Shown here one piece after another: positions 28,301 to 38,694 of a stretch of 38,694 nt of DNA. Each line of letters opens with the position of its first letter. Positions within the stretch are counted from its first letter, which is position 1. The stretch is taken from positions 1 to 38,694 of the forward strand of contig JAFEBS010000029.1 of the NCBI GenBank assembly GCA_018242525.1, read 5' to 3'. The position numbers and the translations under genes were made by a program. The notes beneath the pieces are model-generated. The model saw only the letters and a list, made by a program, of their open reading frames with translations, was not told where the DNA came from and searched no databases. Origin of the DNA: Planctomycetota bacterium (GTDB lineage Bacteria > Planctomycetota > Planctomycetia > Planctomycetales > Planctomycetaceae).

Positions 28301-29479
28301 ATGCGGTTGCTGGAACGCTACGTTTTGAGCGAACTGATGCGGGTGTTCGGCGTGCTGGTCACGATCTCAACAGCGCTGCTGGTCTTCGTCGGAGTTGTCG
28401 GACAAGCCAAAGAGCACGACCTGGGCTACTGGCAGATCGTGCAGATTCTGCCATTTGTTCTGCCGCTGTTGCTGCCGTTTACCATTCCGGCCATGTTGCT
28501 GTTAAGTTCCTGCGTTGTCTACGGCCGAATGGCAGGCGACAACGAAATCATTGCCGCCCGTGCCGCGGGTGTGAACGTGCTCATTCTGCTGTGGCCGTCA
28601 TTCTTCCTGGGGGGAGTGCTCAGTCTGGTGGCGCTGTTAGTCAGCGATCAGGTGATTCCCTGGGCCAACAGCAACATTGAACGCGTCATTACTCTGGCGA
28701 TGGAAGACATTTTCATCGATCGCCTGCGGACGCAGAGCCAGATCAACCTGCGCGATGCGGGCATCACAATCACAGTGACCGGAGTCGATGATCGAACACT
28801 GATCAACCCGGTGATTCGGTACGCCCCCCGGGGTGGCAAAGCGGTGACAATGCAGGCCAGTCAGGCACGTTTGAGCTTCGATCTGCCCCGGCAGCAAGTC
28901 TGGCTAAAATTGCAGGGAGCCCAGTCCAACTTGCCAGGACAACAGACTGCCTATCTGCAGGACGACGAAATTCCATTTCCGCTGCCCAAGCGGAATCGCA
29001 ATCTGCGCGGATCGATGCTGAGCACCAAAGACATTCAACATGAACTGGATTTGGCGGAGCAGGACCAGGCCGCCGCTCAGAAGGCGCAGGCTGTGGAAAC
29101 CGTATTTGCATTGTCGACCGGGGACTTTGAACGGCTGAGTAATCCGGATTTTCAGAATTATCAGAATCGAGTGATTGTGGCGATCGATACCCGCCTGCGA
29201 TTGAGCAGTGATCTGCACAACCGGTTCGCCATGTCGACCAGTTGCCTCTTCTTCGTGCTGTTGGGAAGTCCGTTCGCCATCATCATGGCCAAGAAGCAGG
29301 TTCTGACCAGCTTTCTGTTCTGCTTTTTGCCGATCCTGACCGTCTACTACCCGATCACGATGATGACACAGAACTTGTCCAAGATTGGGACACTGGACCC
29401 CAGTTGGGCCGTCTGGGCCGCGAACGGCGTGATGGGGATCGCCGCCAGCTATTTTTTGCGACGCGTCTTGCGGACTTAA
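28301..29479 (+). CDS. LptF/LptG-family permease
   Basis: A 392-residue inner-membrane protein of the YjgP/YjgQ (LptF/LptG) family, which moves lipopolysaccharide, or in this phylum a related envelope lipid, out of the inner membrane with LptB. It has the family plan: N-terminal MRLLERYVLSELMRVFG, three membrane segments with FVLPLLLPFTIPAMLLLSSC and the following VVYGRMAGDNEIIAARAAG cytosolic loop, a periplasmic beta-jellyroll region, and three C-terminal segments (MSTSCLFFVLLGSPFAIIMA onward). ATG at 28301 is preferred to the TTG at 28292. LptF or LptG cannot be decided. No second lpt gene is adjacent, so the partner lies elsewhere. Confidence 0.88.
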   Translation: MRLLERYVLSELMRVFGVLVTISTALLVFVGVVGQAKEHDLGYWQIVQILPFVLPLLLPFTIPAMLLLSSCVVYGRMAGDNEIIAARAAGVNVLILLWPSFFLGGVLSLVALLVSDQVIPWANSNIERVITLAMEDIFIDRLRTQSQINLRDAGITITVTGVDDRTLINPVIRYAPRGGKAVTMQASQARLSFDLPRQQVWLKLQGAQSNLPGQQTAYLQDDEIPFPLPKRNRNLRGSMLSTKDIQHELDLAEQDQAAAQKAQAVETVFALSTGDFERLSNPDFQNYQNRVIVAIDTRLRLSSDLHNRFAMSTSCLFFVLLGSPFAIIMAKKQVLTSFLFCFLPILTVYYPITMMTQNLSKIGTLDPSWAVWAANGVMGIAASYFLRRVLRT

Positions 29480-29496
29480 TGAGGGCCGCGCCCTCA
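29480..29496. terminator. hairpin directly after the LptF-type gene
   Basis: TGAGGGC (29480-29486) and GCCCTCA (29490-29496) form a perfect 7-bp stem with a three-base loop, starting immediately after the TAA stop. No T-tract follows on the plus strand. It lies between convergent genes (the minus-strand DUF1501 gene ends at 29559), so it may end or protect either transcript. Confidence 0.4.
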
Positions 29497-29558
29497 ATCA
29501 ATTCGAGCTACCGCTCAAAAACGGCAACCGCCGCTCCCGTTGGTCGCTCGCCCGAATA

Positions 29559-30866
29559 TTAAACCAGTTCGCTGATCGTCTCGCCCTGTTCCAGTACAAA
29601 TACCGGGCGGCCGGCCTGATTGACGAACTGGGTCTTCGGGTCCAGGCCCAGATGATGGAAAATCGTGGCCATCAAATCCTGAGGGCGAATGGGAGCCGAT
29701 TTTGGTACGTCCGCTTTCGGCATCGATTCGCCCACGACCTGTCCCATGTGAAAGCTGCCACCCGACAACGCCAGCGTGCTCAGCGGAGCCCAGTGATCGC
29801 GACCAGAATTTCGGTTGATCCGAGGTGTTCGGCCGAATTCACCCGAGATCACAAGCAGGACATTCTCCGTCAGTCCCCGGGCGGCAACGTCGGAAACAAA
29901 CGCGGCGATTGCATGATCCAGGGCCGGCGCCCGACCCTTCATGGCACGCTCAATGTTGCCGTGCATGTCCCAGCCACCATAGTTGACGGTGACAAACCCA
30001 CATCCCGATTCCACCAGGCGACGGGCCACCAGCATCTGCTGCGCCAGTTGATTTTTGCCATACAGTTGACGAGTTGCTTCGTCTTCCTTGTCGACATTAA
30101 AGGCTTTCGAGGAATTGCCGAGCAGCATGTTGAACGCCTGCTGCTCGAAAGCATCCAGGCCGTCCATCAGCCCGTGAGTGTCTGTATCACGGCGGAACCG
30201 GTCGAGACTTCCCAGCAACTCGCGCCGGTCGTCAAACCGATCCACTTTGGTCTCCAGATTCATGTTCTTGCGAGCTTGTCCGTTAGGATCAAACGGCGCA
30301 TAGGCGGGGCCCAGAAAGGCTGGCCCATCGGCCCCGATACTCGACAGACGCACATAAGTCGGGATCCCCGTTGCGAGATTGTTGGGGCCGCGAACCCTGG
30401 AGGCAATGGAACCGATCGATGGTCGTGTCGGCAGGCCGCCGTTGTCGATGGCGCGATTGTCGTAGCCGGTCATTACAAAGTGGGTACCGCCACCATGGCC
30501 GCTGTTTGTGTGAGCGAACGATCGGACAAAAGCCATCTTGTCGGCGACTTGAGCCGTTTCATGGAAATACCCCCCCAAGGTCACGCCGGGAATATTTGTG
30601 GCGGTTTCGCCCGTCACGCTGCGGTATTCGGACGGCGCGGTCAGCTTGGGGTCAAACGTTTCGATGTGCGTAGGGCCCCCTCCCAGCCAGAGCCAGACCA
30701 CCGACGTCGACTTGACAGCTTTTCCGGCTTCTGTGGCCTGAGCTCGGGCGGCGAGCAGATTTGCCAGTGAGATTCCCCCCGCACCAAGGGCTCCTGCCTG
30801 CAGGAAGTTGCGCCGTGTCGTTCCATCACAATCCGTGTACCGCTGTCCTGTCGAAAGGGTCAACAT
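29559..30866 (-). CDS. DUF1501 family protein, Tat-exported, without its usual partner
   Basis: A 435-residue member of DUF1501, a family related to alkaline phosphatase/sulfatase folds and greatly expanded in planctomycetes. The N-terminus holds a twin-arginine signal, TRRNFLQAGALGAGGISLAN, so it is probably exported folded. Family features are VVWLWLGGGPTHIETFDPK, MAFVRSFAHTNSGHGGGTHF, VTVNYGGWDMHGN, LLVISGEFGRTPRIN and GRDHWAPLSTLAL, near the C-terminus ATIFHHLGLDP. The ATG at 30866 has AAGGAG eight bases upstream and overlaps, as TGATG, the stop of an 18-codon open frame. Members are usually encoded next to a DUF1549/DUF1553 protein; none is adjacent here. The catalytic activity is not established. 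Confidence 0.9.
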   Translation of the reverse strand: MLTLSTGQRYTDCDGTTRRNFLQAGALGAGGISLANLLAARAQATEAGKAVKSTSVVWLWLGGGPTHIETFDPKLTAPSEYRSVTGETATNIPGVTLGGYFHETAQVADKMAFVRSFAHTNSGHGGGTHFVMTGYDNRAIDNGGLPTRPSIGSIASRVRGPNNLATGIPTYVRLSSIGADGPAFLGPAYAPFDPNGQARKNMNLETKVDRFDDRRELLGSLDRFRRDTDTHGLMDGLDAFEQQAFNMLLGNSSKAFNVDKEDEATRQLYGKNQLAQQMLVARRLVESGCGFVTVNYGGWDMHGNIERAMKGRAPALDHAIAAFVSDVAARGLTENVLLVISGEFGRTPRINRNSGRDHWAPLSTLALSGGSFHMGQVVGESMPKADVPKSAPIRPQDLMATIFHHLGLDPKTQFVNQAGRPVFVLEQGETISELV

Positions 30867-31107
30867 CAGACGAACTCCTTGAGAAGCAGGCGACGAACCG
30901 AAATGGACACCTCAGCATCCATCAGTATTCTGCTATTTGATCATCGATCCGTCCAGAGGGATTCCGCCTCATTCCATTTGCCAACCGCCCATTTACGCAG
31001 CTGGTGAAATCAAACCTGGGGGAGTTTTCCGCACAACCGGACAGGTCGGATTCTCCCGAACGGCCAGATGCCTGCCGGACTGGCGTCGTTGTTCGGCGGG
31101 AATTGCC

Positions 31108-31137
31108 TTGCCGGGGGGGAATTGGGGACCCTACAAT
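31108..31137 (+). promoter_or_regulatory. weak candidate promoter upstream of the repeat-rich DNA-binding-like gene
   Basis: TTGCCG at 31108-31113 and TACAAT at 31132-31137 are spaced by 18 bases. They lie about 258 bases before the preferred ATG, which would leave a long leader. The 528-base gap between 30867 and 31394 otherwise shows only short, non-protein-like frames and the small palindrome at 31270-31289. Confidence 0.28.
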
Positions 31138-31269
31138 GCCGAATGACATTGACAGTCGTATCATCCAGTCCGGCTGGGCGGAAAAAGCGTGGGTCGTGAA
31201 TGATCAACCGTAGGGGTCATGCCACTCCTCCTTCACTTTTACCCGAACAGACTGGTCGGATCTTGGTTG

Positions 31270-31289
31270 TGACGCAAATCCGTGCGTCA
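31270..31289. promoter_or_regulatory. palindrome TGACGCA-N6-TGCGTCA upstream of the repeat-rich gene
   Basis: TGACGCA (31270-31276) and TGCGTCA (31283-31289) are exact inverted repeats with a six-base centre, 105 bases before the ATG at 31395. The 20-base span with 13-base spacing of half-site starts would suit a dimeric DNA-binding protein, but it could also form an RNA hairpin in the leader. No factor can be assigned. Confidence 0.35.
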
Positions 31290-31394
31290 TTTGACCGATG
31301 AGATGTCGGAGAGAGCGGAGATGACCGACGCGGGGTGATCCTGTCGTCAACCAGTCAACGGGTGCAGTCGCGTTTCGAGCGGAGTTGGGTCAAC

Positions 31395-32990
31395 ATGGCC
31401 AGCAAGAAGTACTTGAGTCTCGAAGAAGCCGCCTCACTTCTGAAATTGAAGAATGAGGAGTTGATCCGACTGCGCGAAAAGGGCGACATCCGCGGTTTCG
31501 CCGACCGGGGAACCTGGAAATTCAAAGCGGAAGACGTCGAAGAATTCTCGCGCCGCCGCCAGCCCGATTCGGATCCCGATGTCGCCATCATGGATGACGA
31601 CGATGACGAACTGAGTCGCCAGGCCACAGTCATTCGCAAGGGCCGCGATTCCTCGTCAGACAGCGATGTCCGGCTGGTGATGAGCGGATTGACTGGGAGC
31701 AGCGGCGAATTGCCGGTCTTGGATTCCACCAAGTCCGATAGCGACGTGCAACTTGTGGACAAGCATTCCGCCGATAGCGACAGCGACGTCCAACTGGTCA
31801 ACCCCGGCACACTGAAGGCTGACTCCGACAGTGATGTCAAGCTGATTAATCCCAAGAGCAAGTTGACCGATTCCGACAGCGATGTCCGGCTCGCCCAATC
31901 CGATAGTGACGTCAAGCTGGTTCCCCTGAGCGACAGCGACAGCGACGTGAAGCTGATCGGCCAGGGTGCGCGAGACGGGAATGCGTCGAGCAGCGAGATT
32001 TCGTTGTACGATGCGCCCAGGGATACCGAACGCGTTGATTTCGACGTTTCCGATTCTCCCTCCGCAGGCTCGGCCCTGTTTGATGACGATCCGGGGATCA
32101 CCTTGCCGGGGGGGGACAGCGGCATCCAGCTTTCAGGTGACAGCGGGATCCAGTTGATGGGTGACAGCGGGATCCGCTTGTCCAACGACAGCGGCATCCA
32201 GTTGCAGCAACCGGCTGACAGCGGAATCCTGCTCGAAGGCGACAGCGGCCTGACATTGGGACATGGCGACAGTTCCATCACCCTGTCGGATGACAGCGGA
32301 ATGAAACTGCGGGGAACTCCCAGCAGCCGCAAGCTGAAGGGCGGCAGCAGCAAGAATCTGAAGGGACGCGGAAAACCTGCCAACGATCTCGATGCCACCG
32401 CTCCCATGCTGCTGGCGCGGGATAACAAGGACAGTACCGACGATCTGGAATCGACGGCCCCCATGTTGCTCCAGGACGACGATCTGGATGCCACGTTGGA
32501 CGTGCCACTGCTGTCGGACGATGAAGACGCGACGTCGGCCAGTGTCATCATGTTTGATGAAGACGAAGACGCCGACCAGAGCTCCGCGACAGTCGTCAAA
32601 AAGGGTCGCAAACCTGCCGACGCGATGTTTGATCTGGAAGACGACGGGGACGAATTCGCCGAAGACGACGAACTGGAAGTCAGTGACGAAGTCCTTGGCG
32701 AAGACGATGAACTGGAAGATCTGGATGCATTTGAAACGGATGAGGACGAATTTGATGAGAGCTTCGAAGCCGGCGCCAGCCGCATCGGATTTGGGTCTCC
32801 TGCCGGCAAAATCGTTGCCCCTCAAGAGGCGGAGTGGGGAACCGGGTTCTTCCTGAGCCTGCTGGCGTCCTGCTTTATCATGCTCGCCGGTGCGATCGTC
32901 TCCGCAGACTTGCTTCGAACAACGCGGGCGGGCGAAAATGCTGTCTACCAGGGTGAGTTGATCGACCCGATCAGCGGACTGTTCAAATAA
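31395..32990 (+). CDS. HTH protein with two acidic repeat arrays and a C-terminal membrane helix
   Basis: A 531-residue protein from the ATG at 31395; a GTG at 31335 would add 20 residues that are not domain-like. Residues 1-52 (KKYLSLEEAASLLKLKNEEL onward, with IRGFADRGTWKFKAEDVEEF) form an excisionase/MerR-like helix-turn-helix. Residues about 85-189 carry seven copies of SDSDV(R/Q/K)L(V/I/A). Residues about 232-307 carry nine units of the type (G)DSGI(Q/R/T)L. Next come two ATAPMLL/STAPMLL units, a very acidic stretch (EDDGDEFAEDDELEVSDEVL) and one predicted membrane helix at about 483-506 (FFLSLLASCFIMLAGAIVSA), leaving a short tail. A DNA-binding or protein-binding N-terminus tethered to the membrane by a long, negatively charged linker is the simplest reading. 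The function is unknown. The DUF1549/1553 gene starts 58 bases downstream. Confidence 0.8.
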   Translation: MASKKYLSLEEAASLLKLKNEELIRLREKGDIRGFADRGTWKFKAEDVEEFSRRRQPDSDPDVAIMDDDDDELSRQATVIRKGRDSSSDSDVRLVMSGLTGSSGELPVLDSTKSDSDVQLVDKHSADSDSDVQLVNPGTLKADSDSDVKLINPKSKLTDSDSDVRLAQSDSDVKLVPLSDSDSDVKLIGQGARDGNASSSEISLYDAPRDTERVDFDVSDSPSAGSALFDDDPGITLPGGDSGIQLSGDSGIQLMGDSGIRLSNDSGIQLQQPADSGILLEGDSGLTLGHGDSSITLSDDSGMKLRGTPSSRKLKGGSSKNLKGRGKPANDLDATAPMLLARDNKDSTDDLESTAPMLLQDDDLDATLDVPLLSDDEDATSASVIMFDEDEDADQSSATVVKKGRKPADAMFDLEDDGDEFAEDDELEVSDEVLGEDDELEDLDAFETDEDEFDESFEAGASRIGFGSPAGKIVAPQEAEWGTGFFLSLLASCFIMLAGAIVSADLLRTTRAGENAVYQGELIDPISGLFK

Positions 32991-33048
32991 TCGGGACGAG
33001 TGAACGGCGATCGTCCCAACGGCAGCTTTCCATCGCCAGGGAGATCCC

Positions 33049-36072
<3,024 letters not shown>

Positions 36073-36092
36073 TCGGATTGAGATCGGACACC

Positions 36093-37532
36093 ATGATCAA
36101 CCTGCCATACTCACTGCCAATGCGGCGCGACTTCCTGGCCACAGTTGCAGGGGGATTCGGTTCTGTGGCACTCACCGATCTGTTGGGCCGTTCCCGATTG
36201 TTTGCCGACGCGCCGCAACCGGGTTTCAATGGCGGATTGCACCATCCGGCGAAAGTCCGGCGCGTCATTCAATTGTTCATGAATGGCGGTGCCAGCCAGA
36301 TGGACTTGTTCGATTACAAGCCCGAATTATTTCGCCGTGCCGGTGAAAAGTTTGACCCGGGGACGAATGAACGCGTGGAAGCGGCGACAAGTGCTCCCGG
36401 CAATGTGCTGAAGCCACCGTTTGAACTCCATCAACGCGGACAATGCGGGCGTTGGATCAGCGATCTGCTGCCACACCTGGCCGGGCATGTTGATGACATG
36501 GCGTTCTTCATGGCCATGACGTCCAAGACCAATGTACACGGTCCCGGCAGCTACCTGATGAACACGGGATTCCTGCTCCCCGGTTTCCCGTGCTTTGGTG
36601 CCTGGGTCAGTTATGGTCTGGGGAGCCTGACAGACAACCTGCCGACGTTTGTCGTCCTACCGGACGCGCGCGGACTGCCTTACAACCAGAAGGGGAACTT
36701 CTCCGCCGGGTTCCTGCCGGTGACTCACCAGGGAACCATCATCAACACGACACTCCCAGAACCGATCGCCGACCTGCGGGCCCCCGCGTCGGCCACGTTC
36801 ATTACGCCAGAAGCCGACCGCGATGGACTGGCACTATTGCAACGTCTGAATCGGGCTCATCTGGCTGCGAATGATCAGGATTCTCGCCTGGAAGCCCGGA
36901 TCCGCTCGTATGAACTGGCCGCCCGGATGCAGTTGAGTGCGCCCGAGGCGTTTGACATTGGCAGCGAATCGGAAGCGACTCAAAAGCAATACGGCCTGGA
37001 CCAGACGCCGACTGCGGACTTCGGCAAGCGATGCCTGATTGCCCGGCGTCTGATTGAGCGGGATGTGCGATTTGTCCAGGTGTGGAGCGGTGCTGGCGGG
37101 CCCTCCAACAACTGGGACAACCACAATAGCATCGTCAAGGAACTGGCTCCGATGTGCCTGTCGACCGACCAGCCAATCGCGGCTCTCCTGGCAGATCTCA
37201 AGCAGCGTGGACTGCTCGAAGACACGGTGGTCCTGTGGAATACGGAATTCGGTCGGATGCCATTTTCCCAGGGAAGCGAAGGCCGCGATCACAACGGCGG
37301 CAGCTTTGTTGGCTGGATGGCAGGAGCGGGTGTCAAAGGCGGAACATCGTATGGCGAGAGCGACCCGTGGGCCTGGCGGGCCGTTCACGATGTCACCACC
37401 AACTACGATTTCCATGCGACGGTCCTGCATCTGCTCGGGATCGATCACGAACGCTTGAGCGTCCGGCACAACGGAGCCAACCGGCGTCTGACCGATGTCC
37501 ACGGACATGTCGTTCGCGAATTGCTGTCGTAG
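36093..37532 (+). CDS. DUF1501 family protein, partner of the DUF1549/1553 protein
   Basis: A 479-residue DUF1501 protein. ATG at 36093 is preferred; a TTG at 36069 would overlap the upstream stop (TTGA) and an ATG at 36120 would begin directly at the Tat motif. The signal MRRDFLATVAGGFGSVALTD contains RR followed by hydrophobic residues, as in Tat substrates. Family features are VIQLFMNGGASQMDLFDYKP, MAFFMAMTSKTNVHGPGSYL, RFVQVWSGAGGPSNNWDNHN, VVLWNTEFGRMPFSQGSEGR and DHNGGSFVGWMAGAGVKGG, then FHATVLHLLGIDHERL. It is larger than the orphan copy at 29559 and shares its invariant histidine/aspartate pattern. Co-translation with the preceding gene is likely. Confidence 0.93.
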   Translation: MINLPYSLPMRRDFLATVAGGFGSVALTDLLGRSRLFADAPQPGFNGGLHHPAKVRRVIQLFMNGGASQMDLFDYKPELFRRAGEKFDPGTNERVEAATSAPGNVLKPPFELHQRGQCGRWISDLLPHLAGHVDDMAFFMAMTSKTNVHGPGSYLMNTGFLLPGFPCFGAWVSYGLGSLTDNLPTFVVLPDARGLPYNQKGNFSAGFLPVTHQGTIINTTLPEPIADLRAPASATFITPEADRDGLALLQRLNRAHLAANDQDSRLEARIRSYELAARMQLSAPEAFDIGSESEATQKQYGLDQTPTADFGKRCLIARRLIERDVRFVQVWSGAGGPSNNWDNHNSIVKELAPMCLSTDQPIAALLADLKQRGLLEDTVVLWNTEFGRMPFSQGSEGRDHNGGSFVGWMAGAGVKGGTSYGESDPWAWRAVHDVTTNYDFHATVLHLLGIDHERLSVRHNGANRRLTDVHGHVVRELLS

Positions 37533-37761
37533 GCAATGCAGTCGCGCAATCCACCGACGACGTGCTGAGTGCCATGGCTTCAACGGGCTCCATTGCTGGT
37601 GCTATCGTTAGAAAACTGCGGATCAATCGATCGGACTTGAGAGTTCTTCGGGCCGAGGCCACGGAATTCGGATTTCCGCCAGAATTCCTCGCCATTGCCA
37701 GGCAATTTCCGTGTACGCGCTCCGACTTATATATCAGAATCCCTGAACTGTCCGTAGCTCT

Positions 37762-38586
37762 ATGCGGAGTGCCATGATGCTGAGAAAACTGACGGGGGCG
37801 ACTGCGGTCGGCATGTTATTGCTGGCGAGCAAAGGACTGTTCGGTCAGGACGTTTTCACCGATGTCTTTCGCGAGGCAGCGGACGAGGTTCGATTGAGGC
37901 ACGACTACCGGCATTTGCAACGGGATTTGGCCACCGGGAACACAGCCGCGGCACAGTATGATTTGATGCGCATCCAGCAGGACCGTTTCAACCTGGCACG
38001 CGATCAGATGCAACTGAATTATGATTTGAACCGCCCCGTAAACATGTCTCCGTATTCAAACTATCCCGGGTACTATGGACCGAGCACTGCTGGTCAGATG
38101 ACCTACTTTCCTCCGCTTCAACAGCCAGTGTTGCCACCGGCATTTCCGCCAGCGATGCCTCCCACGAATGTAGTTCCGCTGGCAACATCCGCAGTGCCGA
38201 TCAATCCTGTTCCCCGGGCGACTCAGACAGTCAAGATCCTGAACCCCGCTGCGACGGGTGTCACGCTGGGCTTCGTCTTCGGATCAAAGTCCTATTCGAT
38301 CGATGCCGGGCAATCAGAAGACTTTCTGGTGGCCGCCCCGACCGTGATTGCGTTCAATCGTGGTGGTACTGCGGGCACAGCACGCTTCACCCTGGCAGGT
38401 GGCAACACCTACGAATTCCAATCGGATGACACGGGTTGGGTGCTGGTCCGAAAGCAGCTGGATCCCAGCATCAAAGCCACCGACCCGGTTCCTCCGAACC
38501 CATTGCCAAGTCTTTTACCGCTTCCATCGGCCGTTCCCACACCCGACCCCAGTTCCCTTCCTGCTCCTGGTTCTGTAGTTCCGTAG
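37762..38586 (+). CDS. secreted proline-rich protein with a C-terminal beta domain
   Basis: A 274-residue protein from the ATG at 37762; ATGs at 37774 and 37777 are close alternatives. The signal peptide core is TGATAVGMLLLASKGLFG. Next comes a helical, charged region (about 32-90; RLRHDYRHLQRDLATGNTAA and LMRIQQDRFNLARDQMQLNY), a proline-rich linker (PPLQQPVLPPAFPPAMPP), then a compact beta-rich domain at about 153-232 (VKILNPAATGVTLGFVFGSK, then TARFTLAGGNTYEFQSDDTG) and a proline/serine-rich tail. The family is not named that I recognise, but the layout resembles envelope proteins common in planctomycetes. A 229-base gap precedes it, with AT-rich TTATATATC at 37727-37735 as a possible -10 region. 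Confidence 0.7.
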   Translation: MRSAMMLRKLTGATAVGMLLLASKGLFGQDVFTDVFREAADEVRLRHDYRHLQRDLATGNTAAAQYDLMRIQQDRFNLARDQMQLNYDLNRPVNMSPYSNYPGYYGPSTAGQMTYFPPLQQPVLPPAFPPAMPPTNVVPLATSAVPINPVPRATQTVKILNPAATGVTLGFVFGSKSYSIDAGQSEDFLVAAPTVIAFNRGGTAGTARFTLAGGNTYEFQSDDTGWVLVRKQLDPSIKATDPVPPNPLPSLLPLPSAVPTPDPSSLPAPGSVVP

Positions 38587-38624
38587 AATCCGACACCAGA
38601 TGGCACTTGCTTTGTGAACCGCAC

Positions 38625-38679
38625 GGCGCTAGCCGCGGGTTCTTCGGGTACACGTGAGAATGCACCCGCGGCTAGTGCC
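38625..38679. repeat. 16-bp inverted repeat after the last gene
   Basis: Arms 38625-38640 (GGCGCTAGCCGCGGGT) and 38664-38679 are reverse complements with one mismatch, with a 23-base spacer. It begins 39 bases past the stop of the proline-rich protein gene. A hairpin here could mark the transcript end, but no T-tract follows. Its sequence differs from the three other inverted repeats in the window. Confidence 0.75.
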
Positions 38680-38694
38680 ACAACCCGCAAGCAA

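Noticed and set aside
31135..31212. A 25-codon frame (MPNDIDSRIIQSGW...) upstream of the repeat-rich gene
   Set aside because: No ribosome binding site and no family resemblance. Its ATG overlaps a candidate -10 box.
31395..31560. Excisionase-like HTH taken as a sign of a phage or integrative element
   Set aside because: There is no integrase, attachment-site repeat, tRNA target or other phage gene nearby, and the protein is far larger than excisionases.
32090..32315. DSGxxS-like segments resembling the eukaryotic beta-TrCP degron
   Set aside because: That signal belongs to a eukaryotic ubiquitin pathway not expected in this bacterium, and the serine spacing is not kept in all units.
31355..32809. 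A 484-codon open frame on the minus strand opposite the repeat-rich gene
   Set aside because: It mirrors the acidic repeats and translates to long serine/leucine-rich sequence with no domain. The plus-strand frame has a clear domain order and start.
37154..37777. A 207-codon frame running from within the DUF1501 gene into the next gene
   Set aside because: It is a shifted frame of the DUF1501 gene with no domain and no good start.

Overview
The window reads as chromosomal DNA of a planctomycete, probably of the order Planctomycetales. This rests on a set of families typical of that phylum: a paired DUF1549/DUF1553 cytochrome-like protein and DUF1501 protein, a second DUF1501 protein, a BBP7-type outer-membrane beta-barrel, a large secreted protein of carboxypeptidase-regulatory-like repeats, and several secreted proteins of unknown function. 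The genus cannot be fixed from the sequence alone. No phage, transposase, CRISPR array, rRNA or tRNA was recognised.

Layout. Bases 1-54 hold the first codons of a leftward gene cut by the window edge. Bases 189-4304 (+) are an arginine-biosynthesis run, argB-argD-argF, followed by rph (RNase PH). A coding-like remnant resembling the C-terminus of a type II/IV pilin lies at 4305-4496. A cytochrome P450 and the glycogen branching enzyme glgB follow on the minus strand, then a secreted HEXXH protein (+), a DUF58 protein (-), the BBP7-like outer-membrane protein (-) and arginine decarboxylase speA (-). Bases 14424-21099 (+) form a five-gene export operon: HlyD-type adaptor, ABC ATPase, two FtsX/MacB-type permeases and an ABC-2-type permease. 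On the minus strand come the 1037-residue repeat protein and a leftward set read as small membrane protein, Hpt protein, secreted protein, trpB, trpA. An LptF/LptG-type permease (+) converges on an orphan DUF1501 gene (-). The right end (+) carries a very unusual DNA-binding-like protein with two families of acidic repeats and a C-terminal membrane segment, then the DUF1549/1553-DUF1501 pair and a secreted proline-rich protein.

How the parts relate. argB, argD and argF supply steps from N-acetylglutamate to citrulline, and SpeA consumes arginine to make agmatine for polyamines, though it sits in a separate unit. TrpB and TrpA form tryptophan synthase. The HlyD/ABC genes plausibly build one envelope exporter. 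LptF-type, BBP7 and DUF1501/DUF1549 proteins all belong to the cell envelope or periplasm.

The most unusual object is the protein at 31395-32990: an excisionase/MerR-like helix-turn-helix joined to about seven SDSDVxL(V/I) repeats, about nine DSGIxL repeats, a strongly acidic stretch and one transmembrane helix. Four different long inverted repeats lie between genes (12262-12334, 19501-19598, 21141-21241, 38625-38679), which suggests several families of dispersed palindromic elements in this genome.
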